DNA of 64,000 nucleotides from Carettochelys insculpta (Eukaryota; Chordata; Testudines; Carettochelyidae). Below, piece after piece: positions 1-10,898 of the stretch. Numbering within the stretch: the stretch's first letter is position 1; every line of letters starts with the position of its first letter. The stretch covers positions 205,141,501-205,205,500 of the forward strand of contig NC_134139.1 of the NCBI RefSeq assembly GCF_033958435.1, given 5' to 3'. The notes below the pieces were generated by a model. That model did no database searches. It worked only from the letters and a program-made list of their open reading frames with translations, and was not told the DNA's origin. The translations under genes were made by a program, and so were the position numbers.

Positions 1-1339
1 GGATAGTGCTTTCCTTGGTTTCTTGCCTTAGTGACAGCTCCTAAAAAAAATGTTCATGTCTAGGACCCATGATGATTACAAGTAACAAAGATTTTTGAAG
101 ATTAATATCACTCACGGTCAAGATGACATAAAAACAATGAGCACACAAACCAAATGGGAAGAGCTGGGTGGCTAAGGGAAATAAGTCAGCCTCACAGTGT
201 GTACCACTGTATTCCTCTGCATTCATTACTTACAAAGAAGACACTTGGACAAAAGTTGGTTATCTTCTTTGTAGTGAAAATATGTTCATAAATTGAAAAA
301 TAGGTATTTACATTGTTTGTTGTAGCGAAAATTCATAAAATGAAGTTTGTAAATTGAAGGGTAGATGTAAATAAAAATACAAAAGCCCAGGCTGAAATGC
401 TGTTTTTACAGTTCTCGTGAGATTTTACTGTGAATCTTGCAAGCAGTGCTGTTGTTTTTTAAAGCTCCAGCTGCTGAAATCTCACTAGTGCATGAGAATT
501 GCAGCTTTTGTTTAAAAAATAAAAGTCAACTTCTGGCTCTCTGAATTTCAGAGAAACTTGAAAATGAAGCAAGAGTGTCCAAGTGGCTCAAAAGTCAGAA
601 GGTAAACAAAAACAACTTAACATTCAATACTGCAGGAATGAACTGTTTGTATTAAGAGTAAACATTCAACCTCTATAGTGGGCCAATACCATTTAAATTC
701 CACTTATGCCTTCATGATCCTTATCCTGAAAAACAACATCTGAGAAACAACCCTTGTTGATCTGAGCAATTTTGGAATGATATGGAAAGAGAGGAAGTCT
801 TGAAGATAGTGGATCCATTGAAGACTTTGAAAACGATGACCTAGTTCCTGAACTGGGCCCACTGTTGGATATGGAGCACTGGTGAGCCTTGTCTTTGTCT
901 ATCTATTTCATTTAGGAGACTGGCTGGTGAATGTTAATTGAGAGAAAATCTACCAACTGTGATTGGCTCAGCACAACCTAGACTGCAGCTAAGATGAAGC
1001 TTGATGTATTGGTTGGGAGAGTTATCAAAGTGAATTTTTCTGAGTAAGGTCCAAATTTGGTCTTTTAACCTTAAATAACATCCTGTGTTTTCTGCTAATA
1101 CGACTGAATTAACTTCTTCCTCTTATCATTTAGTGATATTTTTCTCTCTCGTTTCCAGATGCTTGAATTTTGTTAACTACCCCAAACACAGTATCACCTT
1201 GCAACTACCAATTATCTAGCAAAGTAAGTTAAAATGGACTCTATTCAGAGCCTATCAAAGCTCTCTCTTCATAGCTGAGCTGTCCAGAGGATCGCTTGTA
1301 ATAAGTCATTCTGTCAGAGTACAAAAATGATTATGAACT
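1..1339. other. No recognised feature
   Basis: This is AT-rich DNA with stop codons in every frame. I see no gene, clear repeat end or tandem array in it. Confidence 0.5.
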
Positions 1340-1640
1340 TATAGCAACTGTCAGTGAGGCCGACGGCCACCACAGGCCCCAGGGCAAGTTGGAAGTGGGG
1401 CCTGGCTCTGCATCCCTAAGACGGGTGGGGCCAAAGAGGGAAGGGCAGAACTAGGGCAATCAGCCCTTAGCACTGCTCCAATAGCAGTGCTGGGTCCCCT
1501 CACAGCTGCGTGGAAGGGCGGAGTGGCGCTGCTGCAGCAGTTCAAAGGGGTGCAGTGCGTCTGCTGCTGCTGCTTCCAAAGTAGCAACGGTGGCGGCCAG
1601 AGCTCTGGGCCTCTTTGAAACACTGGGCCCTATACAACTG
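1340..1640. repeat. GC-rich repeat fragment, possibly hAT-derived
   Basis: A GC-rich block sits in AT-rich surroundings and resembles the GC-rich cores of non-autonomous hAT-type elements elsewhere in the window (for example 24,500-24,800). It contains a short run of CTG triplets near 1,560. No terminal repeats are visible, so the class is a guess. The open frame on the - strand is compositional. Confidence 0.25.
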
Positions 1641-1654
1641 ACCTCTTAGCATGT

Positions 1655-2180
1655 CCATCCATATGGGAAGGCAAACTGCTATGGAAGGACAATGGGATTC
1701 CACAGGGACTGGAGCCAGCCGTGATGCTATGCAACATTTTCATCAATGATCTGGAAGTTGTATATGTAATCTCTGCTGGTAAAAATTGCAGATGAGTGGT
1801 AAATAATGATGCGGACAGGGCAATCCTACAGAGTAATCTGGTTTAGTTGGTAAAAACTGGGCCTGTCCAAGGGAAATGTATTCTATGTAGCCAGATGGGA
1901 GGTTACAGGAAAGAGGAATGAAGACCATGCCTACAGAATAGGGTTTGTAGTTTGGAAAGAAGTGACTCTGAATGGTACCGAGAGGTCTTAGGGGACAAAT
2001 AACTGAACATGAGCTCCCAGTGAGGTTCGGTAGCAAGACGTGTGATCCTTGGATGTATAAAGAGGAGTGTAGTAATTAGAAGGGAGGTGATTTTATGTTT
2101 GTACGTGAGACTGAGGGTGAATCTACACTCACCTGATGCATAGTTGATCTTCCAGAGTTTGATTTTGCCGCATGTGTTAA
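1655..2180 (+). mobile_element. Old CR1 LINE fragment, reverse-transcriptase end
   Basis: Broken frames follow the CR1 ORF2 order. Near 1,700-1,760 there is the stretch around 'distinct product, caused to be placed in a short intron-like IFINDLE block' that in intact copies reads N-I-F-I-N-D-L; here it reads as a decayed version. Near 2,000 comes the later block encoding the 'ELPV' region before the RT thumb. Many stops and indels show it is old. It may be the same insertion as 2,650-3,215, separated by the hairpin element at 2,281-2,388. Confidence 0.45.
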
Positions 2181-2280
2181 GATGCGGCAAAATTGATTTC
2201 CTTGTGCTTGGCCGTCGACCCTAGTACCCCACGCTATTGCATAGAGTAAGGGATGTTGGTACGAGCCTCAAGAGCCCCAA

Positions 2281-2388
2281 TCTACACTAGGTAAGAAAGT
2301 CAGTTCTGATATGTTGATTCTAGCTATGCGAATGGTGTAGCTAGATTTGCATATCAGAAATCGACTTTCTACCCTAGTGTAGATAAGC
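2281..2388. mobile_element. Fold-back MITE-like element
   Basis: The two halves are imperfect reverse complements. The left half starts TCTACACTAGGTAAGAAAGT and the right half ends with the complement of TCTACACTAGGGTAGAAAGT. The centre lies near 2,333. Arms of about 50 bases with short mismatches fit a miniature inverted-repeat element. The ends are related to those of other short DNA transposons in this window (GTCTACACTAG type). No clear target duplication was found. Confidence 0.55.
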
Positions 2389-2649
2389 CTGACAGTAGAA
2401 AGCTGCATATAGTTCTGCGTATGCTGACTGCTTGAGTGCCCACCCAGGAGAGATTCAGATGCCACCCAGCTGATTAGCAGAGTGCCTACAGCCACCCTCA
2501 CTGGGCAACATGTGTTTCTATTGATGGTGCATAGATGTACATTCTGCGGTGCACATGAGAAAATTTATTCCACTCATGAATGGAAAAAAATTAGCAGAAA
2601 CCCTGATTCTGGAGTTCACATTTTAAAAAGCATGCTGAAAACATGGCGA

Positions 2650-3215
2650 GAATGCTGAAAAGAGACAAATATGATCTGGTGTCTGGAGAAAATGATTGAC
2701 AATGAAAGGCTTACAGAGCACAGTCTATTTCACATATCGAAAAGAAAGCTGAGAGGTGAACTGATTTCAATCTATAAACACCTTCATGGGGCAGATATTC
2801 TGGGTACTAAAGGACTCTGTAGCTTAGTGGAGACAGAACAAGAACCAATGGCTGAAAGTTTAAGCCAAACAAATTTAAATAATAAATTAGATGCAATTTT
2901 TTTAACGGCGAGGATGATTAACTGTTGGAACAAAGTACCAAGAGAAGTGGTGGATTCTTTGTCTCCTGATCTCAGATCCAGACAAGAGGCTTTTCTGGAA
3001 GAGATGCTTTTCCCAAACACAAGTTATGGACTTGGTATGGAGGCAACCGTGTTCAATGTCTTTGTCTTGTGACACACAGGGAGTCAGTCTAGATGATTTA
3101 ATGGTCCCTTTGGCCTTAAACTCTATGAAAACCCATCGCAGGGCCATCAACCTTAAAGAGCAAATGGGTGAGCAGCCCAAGGGCCTGGCAATTTAAAAGG
3201 GCCTGAGGCTCCTGG
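2650..3215 (+). mobile_element. CR1-like LINE, 3' end of ORF2
   Basis: An open stretch at 2,671-3,072 encodes the end of a CR1-type ORF2. A block reads LRGELISIYKHLHG, followed by the 'WNKVPREVVDSLS' block that lies just before the stop in CR1 ORF2. Spacing between these blocks matches other CR1 copies in the window (for example 29,735-30,100). Sequence divergence is higher than in those copies, so this is an older subfamily. The 133-residue frame is a remnant, not a host gene. Confidence 0.65.
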
Positions 3216-3231
3216 TCGTTGCCACCGCTAC

Positions 3232-3725
3232 TTTCATAGAATCATAGAACACTAGGACTGGAAGGGACTTTGAGAGACCATCGAGTCCAGCCCCCTGCCC
3301 CAATGGCAGGAACAAGTACTATCTAAACCATCCCTGACAGACATCTATCTAACCTGTTCTTAAATATCTCCAGTGATGGAGATTCCACAACCTCCCTCGG
3401 CAATTTATTCCACTGTTTTACTGCCCTGACAGTTGGGAACTTTTTCCTAATGTCCAACCTAAACCTCCCTTGCTGCAGTTTAAGCCCGTTGCCTCTTGTT
3501 CTATCCTCAGAGGCCAAGAAGAACAAGTTTTCTCCTTCCTCCTTATGACTCCCTTTTAGATACCTGAAAACTGCTATCATGTCTCCCCTCAATCTTCTCT
3601 TTTCCAAACTAAACAAGCCCAATTCTTTCAACCTTTTTTCATAGGTCACATTCTCTAGACCTTTAATCATTCTTGTCACTCTTCTCTGGACCCTCTCAAA
3701 ACACCCTCTCAAAATACCCTTTGGT
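3232..3725 (-). mobile_element. CR1 LINE, 5'-truncated 3' end
   Basis: The minus strand encodes the CR1 ORF2 tail: a block [20 protein letters not shown], then [14 protein letters not shown], then [13 protein letters not shown]. The 3' tail lies at 3,236-3,252 and has the TCATAGAA-type octamer typical of CR1. The copy covers only about 490 bases, the usual 5' truncation of CR1. The frame is open for 136 codons, so it is fairly young. Confidence 0.85.
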
Positions 3726-4429
3726 AGCAACATCAGTCACAGCCCTGGGCAAAATTGCTACCACAGCCCTGCATGGTGCATGGTGCAGTCTGGGTGGCAC
3801 TAAGGGTTGGGTGTGGGTGGCAAGCCCCCAGCCCCACCCCTTTCAAGGTTGCAGAGCCAAGGGTCCCACGCACCTGGCCCAGAGCCCCAGCAAGTCTGGC
3901 TGCCCTTCCCCATTGACTCTAATTTCCATTTTTGACAAAGATACACAATAAAAAAAATCACAAATCTTACACAGTATCAACCAGGCATTTGAAACTTCAT
4001 TTGAAGCATCAATCTGCAAATGTCTTTCATTCAAAATGAGTTCACCCTGTCCTTGAACCCTCTGCAAAAGCATGTGGAGTAGCCTATAAAGTTAACTTAC
4101 TATTGTTATCTTTCCTGATATTTTGTGGCACTTCATTTTGAATTACAATCATCATAACTGGCCTGCAACTAGGTTTGAATTGAATCCAAATATTGTATTT
4201 GATATAATTTGATGTGAAAATGTATGAAGTATAGTTCTCAAAAATTCACTTCCCCTAAATTCAACATTGTGTGAAATTTCCAGGAAATGGCAATTTTTTG
4301 CTTTGAAAACAAAATCACAAATGAATTAGTATCTGCATGTTTTCAGTACAAAGTCATTTTCATTCAAAATCAACTATTTAAAGCATAGTTTAGAGGGAGG
4401 GAGGAGGGGGTATATTTAGTCCTGCTTCT
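3726..4429. other. No gene; possible hAT-like debris at the left
   Basis: Bases 3,735-3,905 are GC-rich and look like part of a non-autonomous DNA element, without visible ends. The rest, to 4,429, is AT-rich unique-looking DNA. Confidence 0.3.
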
Positions 4430-4500
4430 GCATGGCGGAATGGACTAGATGACCTCTCCAGGTCCATTCCATCCTTACATTTCTCTGATTCTGTGGTTTG
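4430..4500 (+). mobile_element. CR1 LINE 3' tail fragment
   Basis: The stretch around 'GGACTAGATGACCTCTCCAG' (near 4,443) is the CR1 3' untranslated end, and it finishes with a TCTGATTCTGTG tail. Only about 70 bases survive. Confidence 0.7.
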
Positions 4501-5279
4501 CTCTTTGAAAGAATTTTAGGATTTCAATGGGACTTTTCTCAGAAATGGGACCCGTTTAGAATTTGCAGCTAAATGTGCAACAATGATGATATGGAGATTT
4601 GCATCTTTTTACAGCTGTATCTCAAATTCACTCAGTGCCACCATTTTATCATCACATAATAACGTAGAAACCTCAGGGTCCACAGCATCATTGAATGATT
4701 TACCAGTGTTCCAAATCCAAGCATTTTCCCCACCCCTCTCAACTCCAAGCATTTCCCCACCCCTCTCAGCTTCTGTCTCCCAAAGTCCAATACAGAGCCT
4801 TAACCAATGGGGGCTGAGCAGGAAAAAAATGAGGGAAATGGAAAAAAAATAGGTACATGGTAGAGCCCAGTGGCATGACTAGGATGTCATGGGTCTTGCA
4901 GGAGCCACATGAGAATTCAAGGAGCGAGATAGAAATGCAACAAACAAACAAGCAATGTGGGAATGGGCAGGAGTGGGGTAGGATGGGAGTAGGATCAATA
5001 AATACAGGAAACCCTCACCATTTGTGCGGGATACATTATTGAGATAACTGAAAATAGTGAAAGCTGCAATTAGTGGGGGCAGGGTGTTTGCAAAAGGCTT
5101 TGTTCATAACATGTTCTTCCCAACAATTTTATCTTTCTCCATCTTTACATTTAGCTGGATCCTACTATTTTGTGAGGGTGACGGGCCTGAAGCAGAATAG
5201 CGTGTTTACACAACCTGTCAGAAGTTAGTCATTCTACTCATGTGGGATTTCCCATTTCCAATTCTTAGAGGCTATAAAG
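4501..5279. other. No recognised feature
   Basis: No coding frame or repeat end is recognised here. Short poly-A runs occur near 4,825 and 4,845. Confidence 0.4.
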
Positions 5280-5467
5280 AAGCAGTTTTCAAATATTTTG
5301 TATTGGTGACCCTTTCACACAGCAAGCCACTGTGCATAGCTCCCCTTATATATTAAAATGGGTGAGTTTAATTTAATGGGGCCTCAGGGCTATCATTTGA
5401 TGACCCCCATGTAACCACTTTACGATCTTTTGAGGGGTCATGGCTCCCAGTTTGAGAACCCCTGAGT
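5280..5467. mobile_element. Short hAT-like element
   Basis: The left part begins with CAGTTTTCAAATATTTTG and the right end reads GTTTGAGAACCCCTG. The right end has the form of hAT terminal repeats (CAGGGGTTCTCAAAC on the other strand). The size fits a non-autonomous hAT copy. The left end is diverged and no 8-bp duplication could be confirmed. Confidence 0.5.
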
Positions 5468-5734
5468 AAGCAGAGGATCTCCTGGCTCTGACTATTGTTA
5501 CATTCTCCCCACCTGTATTCTCTTTTGTTCATAATTCCTCTTCAAACGCAATTGACTATATTGCTTTTTCCAGCTAATTTCAATAGTGAAATGGGTCTTT
5601 CCTCTTCAGCCGCTTGCAACACTTAGTTATGCCACAGTTAACCCTTGCTCATTCCTGTCTGTGTAAGTACTTATAGGCCCTTACCACCAGGCTGAGCTCT
5701 TCACAAACGCTAATTAATAATTTCTCCATACAGT

Positions 5735-5830
5735 GCCCCTCAGTCTTGCAAAGTAGAGAATGAAGATTATCCCCTCTTCACAAATCTTAGGCATAGAGAT
5801 GGTTACATACCAAAACTGCACAGGAAGTCT
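5735..5830 (+). repeat. Ancient SINE-like repeat fragment
   Basis: The order 'cttcacaaatcttaggcata...gaagtctgtgaccagaccca' resembles the conserved middle of MIR/CORE-type SINEs. It is strongly diverged. The identification is by resemblance only. Confidence 0.35.
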
Positions 5831-6344
5831 GTGACCAGACCCAGAATTAGGAGATGGTGGCTAAAGTGGTTACCTTGCGCCCCACACTCCAATACCCTGC
5901 CCACCAGCCAGGCCCCACTGTCAGCATGCTGCCTTATACCCCACAAGCTCTTTCACTGGACCTGTCTGTGACACTGCCAATAATCAAATCCAGCCCTTCT
6001 GAGTCCCACTCTACTACCTTAACCACAGAAGCATCCTCCCCCAGCAGCAGGACCACTGACGTTAACTGATTACTGGTGTGAATAGGGAAAACTTGCATGA
6101 GCAAAGATTGCAGGACTGGTCCTTTGTATTGGCAAGTGTCTTATCACCTCATCATTTTGATGGCTGCTGTTATGTGCAGATACCTGAATGATAATCCAAG
6201 TAGAATTCTCCTTTTAATTATGCTTTGTACAACTCATTGAAATCAATGGAAGTGAGCAACCATATTTAAGTATTTGCATGGGAGAACTGGAAAAATATAA
6301 GTAATTGGTTAAATCATTTTCTTCTGAGGAACAAATAAGGAATT

Positions 6345-6622
6345 CTGTGTGGTTGCCCAGAACTGGACAAAGAAAAATTTGGCTCTTGATTATTTTTTTT
6401 TGTCTTTGAACATAGATTTTGTAACTGTGTTACATTACAACAAAAGACTGCCTTGGTTTAACCAGGAGATCTTGCATGATTTCAAAAACAAAAAGTCATA
6501 TAAAAAGTGGAAACTAGGACAAATTACAAAGGATGAATATAAGTGAACAATATACATGGGCAGGGGCAAGATTAGAAAGGCAAAGGCACCAACTGAGCTC
6601 AAACTAGCTAGAGACATAAAAG
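6345..6622 (+). mobile_element. CR1-type LINE fragment between endonuclease and RT
   Basis: The frame at 6,349-6,620 (one stop at 6,544) encodes the linker found before the reverse transcriptase in CR1 ORF2. It reads [20 protein letters not shown], then a G-Q-x-T-K-D-E-Y block, then a 'RKAKAPTELKLARDIK' block. It stops abruptly where the short DNA transposon at 6,623 begins, which suggests that element inserted into it. Confidence 0.6.
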
Positions 6623-6902
6623 CTATGTCTACACTAGCCCCTTCCTTTCAGAAGGGGCATGGTAATGAGGGAGTTTGGGAGATGCTAATGTGGTGCTGCC
6701 ATGAATATGCAGCACCTAATTAGCATAATGGTGGCCTCATGTGATCCGAAAGTGACGCTTTCTGAATGCACACCACCCATGTAGATGGGGGCCTTTTAAA
6801 AGGACCCCACGGACTTCAAAAGCTCCTTCTTCCTAAAACTAAATAGGAAGAAGAGGATTTTGAAGTCCAGGGGGGTCCTTTTGAAAGTCCCTCATCTACA
6901 TG
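6623..6902. mobile_element. Short DNA transposon with GTCTACACTAG end, right end missing
   Basis: The left end reads GCTATGTCTACACTAGCCCC followed by a CCTTTCAGAAGGGG fold. The internal 'TAATTAGCATAATGG' motif is shared with the elements at 44,530, 49,709 and 61,215. A palindromic core lies near 6,800-6,890. The right inverted end is absent because the sequence runs directly into a LINE fragment at 6,903. Confidence 0.6.
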
Positions 6903-7082
6903 TTGTCCAGGTCTCACATGCATACAGTAGCATTGGAACAACCACCGCACAGTATACAAGGAGGTTTGTCTTGGGATAGATGTCCCAGTTCTTGAAGACC
7001 CTGTGTCTCAGGTGGGCAAAAGTAGAGCTTGCATGGCTCAGATAATGCTGGATTTCCACATACTTAATGGGAAGCAAATGTC
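6903..7082 (-). mobile_element. LINE fragment, end of ORF2
   Basis: On the minus strand a frame encodes 'LLYACETWTT' preceded by a block LRHRVFKNWDIYPKTNLLVY. The L-L-Y-G/A-x-E-x-W-T motif marks the region just after the reverse transcriptase in several APE-type LINEs. The same region is seen at 60,160 (+ strand). About 180 bases remain. Confidence 0.6.
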
Positions 7083-7089
7083 TAGCAAG

Positions 7090-7435
7090 GAGGAGTACAT
7101 AAAGGGATCTAGGGGTCATAGTGGACCACAAGCTAAATATGAGTCAGCAGCGTGACACAGTTGCATGAGGCTGGGTTGCATTAACAGGGGTGTTGTGAAC
7201 AAGACATGAGGTGTCATTCTTCTGCTCTACTCTGCACTGATTAGGACTCAATTGGAGTATTGTGTCCAGTTTATGGGCATCGTATTTCAAGAAAGATGTG
7301 GAAAAATTGACATAGGTCCAGGGAAGAGCTCCAAGAACGATGAAATGTCTAGAATAAATGAGCTGTGAGGGAAGACTGAAAGAACTGGGCTTCTTTAGTT
7401 TAGAAAAGCGAAGACTGAGGCTATTATGAGATAAA
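7090..7435 (+). mobile_element. CR1 LINE, left half of a split copy
   Basis: The segment follows the CR1 ORF2 tail from 'aaagggatctaggggtcata' to 'tttagaaaagcgaagactga'. It breaks off at about 7,435 and resumes at 8,141 with 'gcgaggagacatgatagtgg', the next piece of the same ORF. A single CR1 copy was therefore split by an insertion. Frames contain stops. Confidence 0.7.
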
Positions 7436-8140
7436 TTTGAATTTAAGGCAGTGAGCTCGATTGTACCAAGTGACTGTCTTCACTGTAAATACCATCAGCT
7501 CAACTTAGGGAGCACTAACATTGACTTTATAATACCATCAGAACCGGGTGTGTTGAGTGTCAAGTTCAAATTTAACAGTTTGAATGTGGACGTACCACGT
7601 CACTGAATCCAGAGGCTGAGTGGCACTGCTGCACCAGGCTCCTGGCTGCCTGCCACTCACAGGAGCTGGGAAACTGACTAGCGCAGTGGCCCTGGTCAGT
7701 TTCCCATCTCCTGCAAGGGGTGGGTAGCTGAGAATCTGATGGCACTGCCACACCTGGCTCCAGGTTCCCTGCCACTTGTGGGAGCTGTGAAACTGACCAG
7801 TGCAGCACCTGGCTCCCTAATGCACCTGGCTCCTGGTTCCCATGAGACAGGCACAGTAGCAGTGGTCAGTTTCCCAGCTCCCCCAAGCTGTAGGGACCTG
7901 GGAACCAGGCAGCAGGGTTAGCACTGCCAGCGGTGGGCATACAGCAGGGCCCTGGGGAGGGCATGGGATAGGTTCCCACAATGCACTGCTGCAACAGTTG
8001 ATGTTTGGCTTCTCTAGTGTAGCAGCACTAACTCAACTTTGTGTGGACTTTGTGGGAAGTGAGGATACTCAAGATTGAATTTATAGCCAGAGTTATAAAA
8101 CCAAATTTAATAACATTGAATTTATCCAGTAGCGTTCATG
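7436..8140. mobile_element. Unclassified DNA transposon splitting a CR1
   Basis: The roughly 700-bp insertion has matching ends. The left end starts GATAAATTTGAATTTAAGG and the complement of the right end starts GGATAAATTCAATGTTATT. The middle (7,600-7,960) is GC-rich with repeated 'gcaccTGGCTCC' motifs. No coding capacity is visible. The exact borders and duplication are not resolved. Confidence 0.5.
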
Positions 8141-8510
8141 CAGCCTGCGAGGAGACATGATAGTGGTTTACAAGTACCTAAAAAAGTGTTATAAGGGAGA
8201 AAAATTGTTCTTACCCTCTGAGGATGTGGAAGGATAGGACAAGGAGCAATGGGCTTAAACTACAGCAAAGGAGGTTTAGGTTGGACATTGGGAAAAGCTT
8301 CCTAACTGGCAGGGTGGTTAAACACTGGAATAAATTACCTAGGGAGGTTGTGGAATCTCCAGCACCGGAGATATGTGAGAGCAGATTAAATAGACATCTG
8401 TCCGGGATGGTCTAGATGGTACATGGTCCTCCTGTGAGGGCAGGGGACTGGATTCTATGACCTCTAGAGGTCCCTTCCCATTTTAGTGTTCTATGATTCT
8501 ATGATTACAC
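8141..8510 (+). mobile_element. CR1 LINE, right half and 3' tail
   Basis: This continues the copy from 7,090-7,435. It holds the ORF2 end with [17 protein letters not shown], the untranslated 'CTAGAGGTCCCTTCCCATTT' and the tail TTCTATGATTCTATGATT at 8,488-8,505. The open frame at 8,224-8,415 is the LINE remnant, not a host gene. Confidence 0.8.
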
Positions 8511-9589
8511 AGCAGCAGTGTCAGCAATGAAAACAAAAAGTAAGTGTACAGACACAGTTCAAAGAAGAAGATGCTAAAGCCTGAAAAAAACCCGATCGTT
8601 CACATAGAATGAGTTCAATAATCTTCACCTCTAATTTCTGTAAAGCTGCTGGAAAATTAGGTGATTCAATAAAAGCAGTTAAATATATAGATGTAAAGTG
8701 GACCAAGCAATTTACATATTCCAAAATCTCTGAACAGTTGACTGAATGATCTATCAGAGAATCATACATCATTTACAACTAAATCCTAAAGTAATGACAT
8801 TTTTAGCCCTGGGTTGTAACGTAAGTTGCAATCTTGTCTCTGAACATATTAAAGCAGTTACAGAAGAAAACCAGCTCCTCCCTCCCCACTGAAACAATTA
8901 ACTTGCGAAACAACAGATTAAAATTCTGGATAATAAAAATCCTCATTAGTTCACCATCAGAATAGAATCAGTTAACTAATTCCTCTCTTTTATGCTCTCC
9001 CAATTCTCTCATTTGAAATTGTCTAGTATCATCATAGTTAACGCGCACAAGTCCTTTTATACATTAGAAATTACATGGAATTTGATATGAAATAAGGTAA
9101 TTGTCCATTACCAACTTGAGAACAAATCAGTTTACAAACAGAAATTACTGTTTTCCTTCCTGCTTGCATGGCTGAGGTAATATCTGAGAAAATATACTTC
9201 CCTCTTATTTTGAAAAAGAATTTCACATTTCTCATTGCTTGATACAAGAATGCGAAAAGCCTTCACAATTTTTATGGGGGTAAAATTTTCCTCTAGAGAT
9301 TTCCTGAGTGAAACCCAAGACATGCAAATTGGCATTTTTACTAATTTTCTGTAGGTTCTCAGTGTTGTAATGGAGCAGAGCATTGTCTTTAATTAGAACA
9401 CCTGAAAGAACTTTAGAACTATCACCATCAGCTCCGAATATTTAAATGTTTTCAGACATTATCTCAGAGTCAACAGCTACAACTGCCTTGTGCTTTGTGT
9501 GAGGCTATACACTAACTGAAGCCAGTGAAAAACATGGCAGCAAGCTTACTAAATTGACTTTCAATGGGACTTATACTTCAAAATCACTT
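8511..9589 (-). other. No confirmed gene; protein-like minus-strand stretches
   Basis: Between the CR1 end and the next LINE, the minus strand has open stretches at 8,521-8,772 and 9,132-9,383, plus another frame at about 9,270-9,405. The last follows a good acceptor-like site (TTCTTTCAG, ending near 9,406). Composition looks protein-like, but frames shift and stops interrupt. This could be a decayed processed pseudogene, small exons, or chance. Confidence 0.2.
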
Positions 9590-10185
9590 AGGCCTTTTAG
9601 AAAACTCCACTCCTCCACTCCAGGATCTGCAGTGGCTGCCAATACATTTCCAAGTAGAATTCAAGGTGTTGGTTTTAGTCTCTAAAGACCAGATCTTCAG
9701 GGGTATTTAGGTGTCCACCTCTCACTAAAGTGCTTTGAGGATACGAGCTTAAAGTCCTAAATGGTTTGTTGCCTCTTTATCCAGGAGATCATTTCTGTCC
9801 CCCTTGCCATATTACTCGGATTAATGGAGGCATTTAAGCTAGATCAGCTGTACAAAGACAGGAGGGAGCTATAGGACAGTATTCTCCACAAGGGTTTCTC
9901 AACTTTGGAATTCACTCCCTTTCCTGGTCTGTCAGAACACAGATCTGTTAACTCACAGAGCACTCTGCCAAGCCTATCTTTTCACCCAGCAGTTTGCAGG
10001 GTGTGAGGGAGGACAAATTTGGATGTTTGCAAATAGCTGTATTTTTATCTACAGGTAGGGATTTATTTTACTCAGGGGACAGCTGATTTTTGTATCAATT
10101 TTGTGAAATTCAGTTATATCAGACACCTTGGAGCTTGGGATGATTTTATAACAATGCATAAAAATAAATAAATTAAATAAATGCA
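9590..10185 (+). mobile_element. L2-like LINE 3' end
   Basis: Broken frames carry the ORF2 C-terminal signature of L2-type LINEs. A block 'LQWLPIHFQVEFKVLVL' lies at about 9,628-9,680, and a decayed 'W-N-S-L-P' block lies near 9,905. The copy ends with TTTATAACAATGCATAAAAA and an (AAATA)n run to 10,185. The tail repeat supports an L2-like element. Stops are frequent. Confidence 0.6.
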
Positions 10186-10541
10186 TTTCCCACTAACTTC
10201 TTTGGAAGCTGCTTGTACGCAGCTGAGAGCAGATGGCACAATGTATATTATTTCATTACTTATGGTGGGGTGTTGATCTCAGGGACAATTGTATTGTCTC
10301 GATGTAAGTACCAGAATTGCTCAACCTCAATCCAGAGTTCTCAGATCTGTATCACTCACAAAAGGCCTAATACAAGGTGCACTTTAAAGGCAGGTAATTT
10401 ATCTAACACTGTGGTCAGGTTGCTTTCTTCTCTTTTTTCAATTAGTATGGGGAAAAACATTTTTCTTTGCTCTCCTTACAAAATAAGGTTCCAAATTGGC
10501 TTCTGTTGAAATCAAAGGTAAAATTTTCAGTCTTCACATGC
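10186..10541. other. No recognised feature
   Basis: AT-rich unique-looking DNA. The open frame at 10,213-10,509 shows no recognisable protein. Confidence 0.4.
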
Positions 10542-10898
10542 GGCTTGTCTACACTAGCTCCCTACTTCGAAGGGAGGATGGTAAGTAGGGTGTTGGGAGT
10601 TTATTGGGAATTTATTAATGAAGTGCTGCACACAGCAACTTTGAAGTGCTGGCTCGAGTCTAGCTGTGGCTCATCGGCTGGTACTTCAAAGTGCCTGGGG
10701 TACTTCAAAGTACCAGTGGGTGAGCTGCAACTAGACGCGAGCCAGCACTTCAAAATTTAACACTTCGAAGTTGCTGCTGGTGGGGGGCGGGATTTGCGTA
10801 ATGAATTGCTGCATATACACCACAGCACTTCATTAATAAACTCCTGATACCCTACTTACCATGCTCCCTTTGAAGTAGGGTGCTAGGGTAGACAAGCT
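10542..10898. mobile_element. Short DNA transposon (Harbinger-like MITE)
   Basis: The terminal inverted repeats are about 30 bases. The left begins GGCTTGTCTACACTAGCTCC and the right is the near-perfect complement. Subterminal parts also pair ('ccctacttcgaaggga' with its complement), and 'cattaataaactcc' recurs inverted. Flanks read CATG on both sides within one or two bases of the ends, a possible short duplication. No protein is encoded. Confidence 0.75.

Noticed and set aside
2671..3072. 133-codon + strand frame as a host gene
   Set aside because: It contains the CR1 ORF2 end signature and is followed by unrelated flank.
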